Below are positions 62,149-64,000 of a stretch of 64,000 nucleotides of DNA, in pieces. A model generated the notes under the pieces. That model was not told the DNA's origin, did not search any database, and was given only the letters and a program-made list of their open reading frames with translations. The position numbers and the translations under genes were made by a program. The DNA comes from Stenopsyche tienmushanensis (taxonomy: Eukaryota; Arthropoda; Insecta; Trichoptera; Stenopsychidae), in NCBI GenBank assembly GCA_008973525.1, contig WACJ01000330.1, positions 279,339-343,338 of the forward strand, read 5' to 3'. The stretch's first letter is position 1. Each line of letters starts with the position of its first letter.

Positions 62149-63076
62149 TGATAAAGTTTTAAACATTTTGATGAATTTATTTTTAGGCATAACTGGTATA
62201 AAATATTTCATTTCTATAACGTCTATATATTGATATATGCACACTGTCACATCGATACATATGTATACTTTTAGGTCAATGTTGAAGGATTAATGTTCAT
62301 TATTTGTTGTTAATTAGTAATCAATAACGTGATCATGTGTCTAATTTAATGATTTCTGAGTTTTAAATATAAGTAGAATCCAGCTATACTAAAATTTACA
62401 ATAATGCTCTTAGCTCTTTCGCTTTGTGCTTTAGCTGTGCGCTTTATCGGATCGATATTGAAGATCGTGAGATACATGGATAAAGTCATTTTTATGTATA
62501 TTATAAAAAGTTTCAATATAGTCTGCATTGATAAAATCATCATTATTAGTTGTTTAAAGCCGAAAGAGCTAAGATTGTAGCTGTTTATGCATAAATTCTC
62601 TCATATTTGCAAACATACGCATTTAAAATGTCTATGAATGTGTTGGGAATTATAACATACACGTCTACAGCGCGCACCTGTGTGGCTAAAGCAAAGAACT
62701 ATATATATGTTTAAATAAACTGTAATTTGCAAAATGTGAAGGAATTATATACATATATGTGGTAATATTTTCATAATATTAATACAAAAAAATACAAGTT
62801 TAAATAAATTATAATTTAAAAATATCTGATGTATAGTTTTTTTAAAATCTCTCGGTGCTGTTCCACTTTTCAAATGGAATTGTGACAATCTTCCTATCAT
62901 TCATGTCTGTCGAACTTGGCGTCGGCTCCTCTTATATATATAATCCTCTCGTTTTTAAATCTACATAATTCAAGATGAATTCAATCAGACTCTTATCGTT
63001 GCATTTGATTTATGAAATATTTTGCTGTAAAATTGATGATGATATAAATGTAAATGCGTAGATATTTATTATGGAA
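60052..63076. other. No gene recognised; possible extended 3' UTR
   Basis: AT-rich, with (TA)n runs near 60810-60830 and 62118-62142. No ORF of interest. Confidence 0.4.
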
Positions 63077-63561
63077 TTAACCCTTTGCGCTTGGACAAAC
63101 CAGCATATCGAGAGCAATCAGCCGCTCCCGCTTATATAATTTAATTATTTGTTAAATATTACGTTCTATATTTTTGCTTTTATAAAAAAATCTCCAAGAT
63201 GCATTCTTGGCTTGTCATAGTAGTACACAATTTGTCGCCTTTGTTTCGTTGGGAACAAATGTTTCAATCCCGTTTTTATCCAATCAAAATAACACGGATA
63301 CAAACGGTATTCTCATGGCGATTTATTCGAATTCGATGCGCATTGTCCATTATAAAGGTTCAATCTCTTCTGTATTGTGGCTTTCGGATACACCGCCAAT
63401 GTCGGCGCTATCTTCATCGCTTCCGTCTTCGTTTCCGAAGTCGAATACGAAGTTTCGTCCGTCCATGCTTATTGGGCGCTGTAACTTTGAGTGAAATATC
63501 TGAACTAACGTCATCACACGCATTGGTGACTGAGAGGCACCGCTCAAGCGCAAAGGGTTAA
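63077..63561 (-). mobile_element. piggyBac-like MITE with perfect termini
   Basis: TTAA at 63077-63080 and 63558-63561. The inner ends CCCTTTGCGCTTG are perfect 13-bp inverted repeats. Minus strand 63553-63350 is open and acidic ([16 protein letters not shown]), as in N-termini of piggyBac-type transposases, so this is a deletion derivative of a coding parent. The cleanest piggyBac copy here, so probably the youngest. Confidence 0.85.
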
Positions 63562-64000
63562 TATTTACGCATCGGGTTGTATTGATTAGCGCCGTATTAA
63601 ATGATTTATGTTGAAAATAACTCGCATAGACGATATGAATAATAACTTATGTGAAACAATGTATTATAATGTATTTAGCATTGGATCTTTTATTGTTCAG
63701 TTGTATTCTATTTGTTTTTAAATTTAATTTTGGTACATTTATAATGAAATCGATGAATAGATATTTGATAGCGTATCAAAAACTGATTGGGTCGAATCGG
63801 CGGTATCATTCATTTAAGCCGTCGATTTAATAGCGATTGACGCGTCGCCTATAAGATATAGTGCTTATAATCAGTTCATGATTATATTGTGGAGATTTTT
63901 TTGTAATGTATGTATTTGTACATTTACACGAATAAACCTTAATCTGTTCTCTCAAATGATCGTTTTTTTCCTTGCGTATCAAAAGCATTCAAAATCTTAG
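63562..64000. other. No gene recognised
   Basis: AT-rich flank to the window end. Confidence 0.4.

Overview
The window reads as an AT-rich insect nuclear genome segment. Evidence: spliced genes with canonical GT-AG introns, large introns and intergenic spaces, decayed DNA transposons of several superfamilies, and proteins that match insect orthologues. The order cannot be fixed from sequence alone. Three protein-coding genes are well supported, all on the + strand: (1) the last four exons of an SLC13 (INDY-type) sodium/dicarboxylate cotransporter (790-1633); (2) a long acidic protein with an N-terminal RIIa-like dimerisation/docking segment and IQ calmodulin-binding motifs (14495-18139), with a further IQ-rich exon at 47587-47789 that resembles Drosophila igloo and may be its distal 3' exon; (3) a complete PP2A B56 regulatory subunit, widerborst/PPP2R5E type (eight coding exons, 50278-59645).

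Layout. 1-2.5 kb: SLC13 3' end and UTR, the UTR holding a piggyBac-like MITE. 4-13.6 kb: MITEs, a dispersed repeat pair, several unrecognised small ORFs, a spliced-looking exon at 7585-7929 beside a GC hairpin and a 37-bp duplication, and an RTE-like reverse-transcriptase relic. 14.5-18.4 kb: the RIIa/IQ gene with its own poly(A) signal. 18.4-47 kb: repeat-rich DNA with pogo/Tigger-like, Tc1/mariner, hAT and retroposon-like copies, a candidate foldback element and a young 1.7-kb hAT deletion derivative with a perfect 8-bp target duplication. 47.5-50.8 kb: a run of strikingly GC/CpG-rich islands covering the igloo-like exon and the widerborst promoter, 5' UTR and first exon. 53-59.7 kb: the B56 body; its last intron is packed with Tigger and piggyBac relics. 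59.7-64 kb: AT-rich 3' flank with another perfect-ended piggyBac MITE.

The genes are not an operon or pathway cluster. The RIIa/IQ protein (predicted PKA/calmodulin scaffold) and the B56 phosphatase subunit both belong to phospho-signalling, but their neighbourhood is probably incidental. I saw no rRNA, tRNA, CRISPR array or clearly new multi-gene system. The most noteworthy items are the possible 29-kb intron joining the two IQ loci, the unrecognised exon at 7.6 kb, a hAT MITE family whose two longer copies keep the same 56-codon ORF, and an inverted pair of repeat arms carrying a Cys/His peptide.
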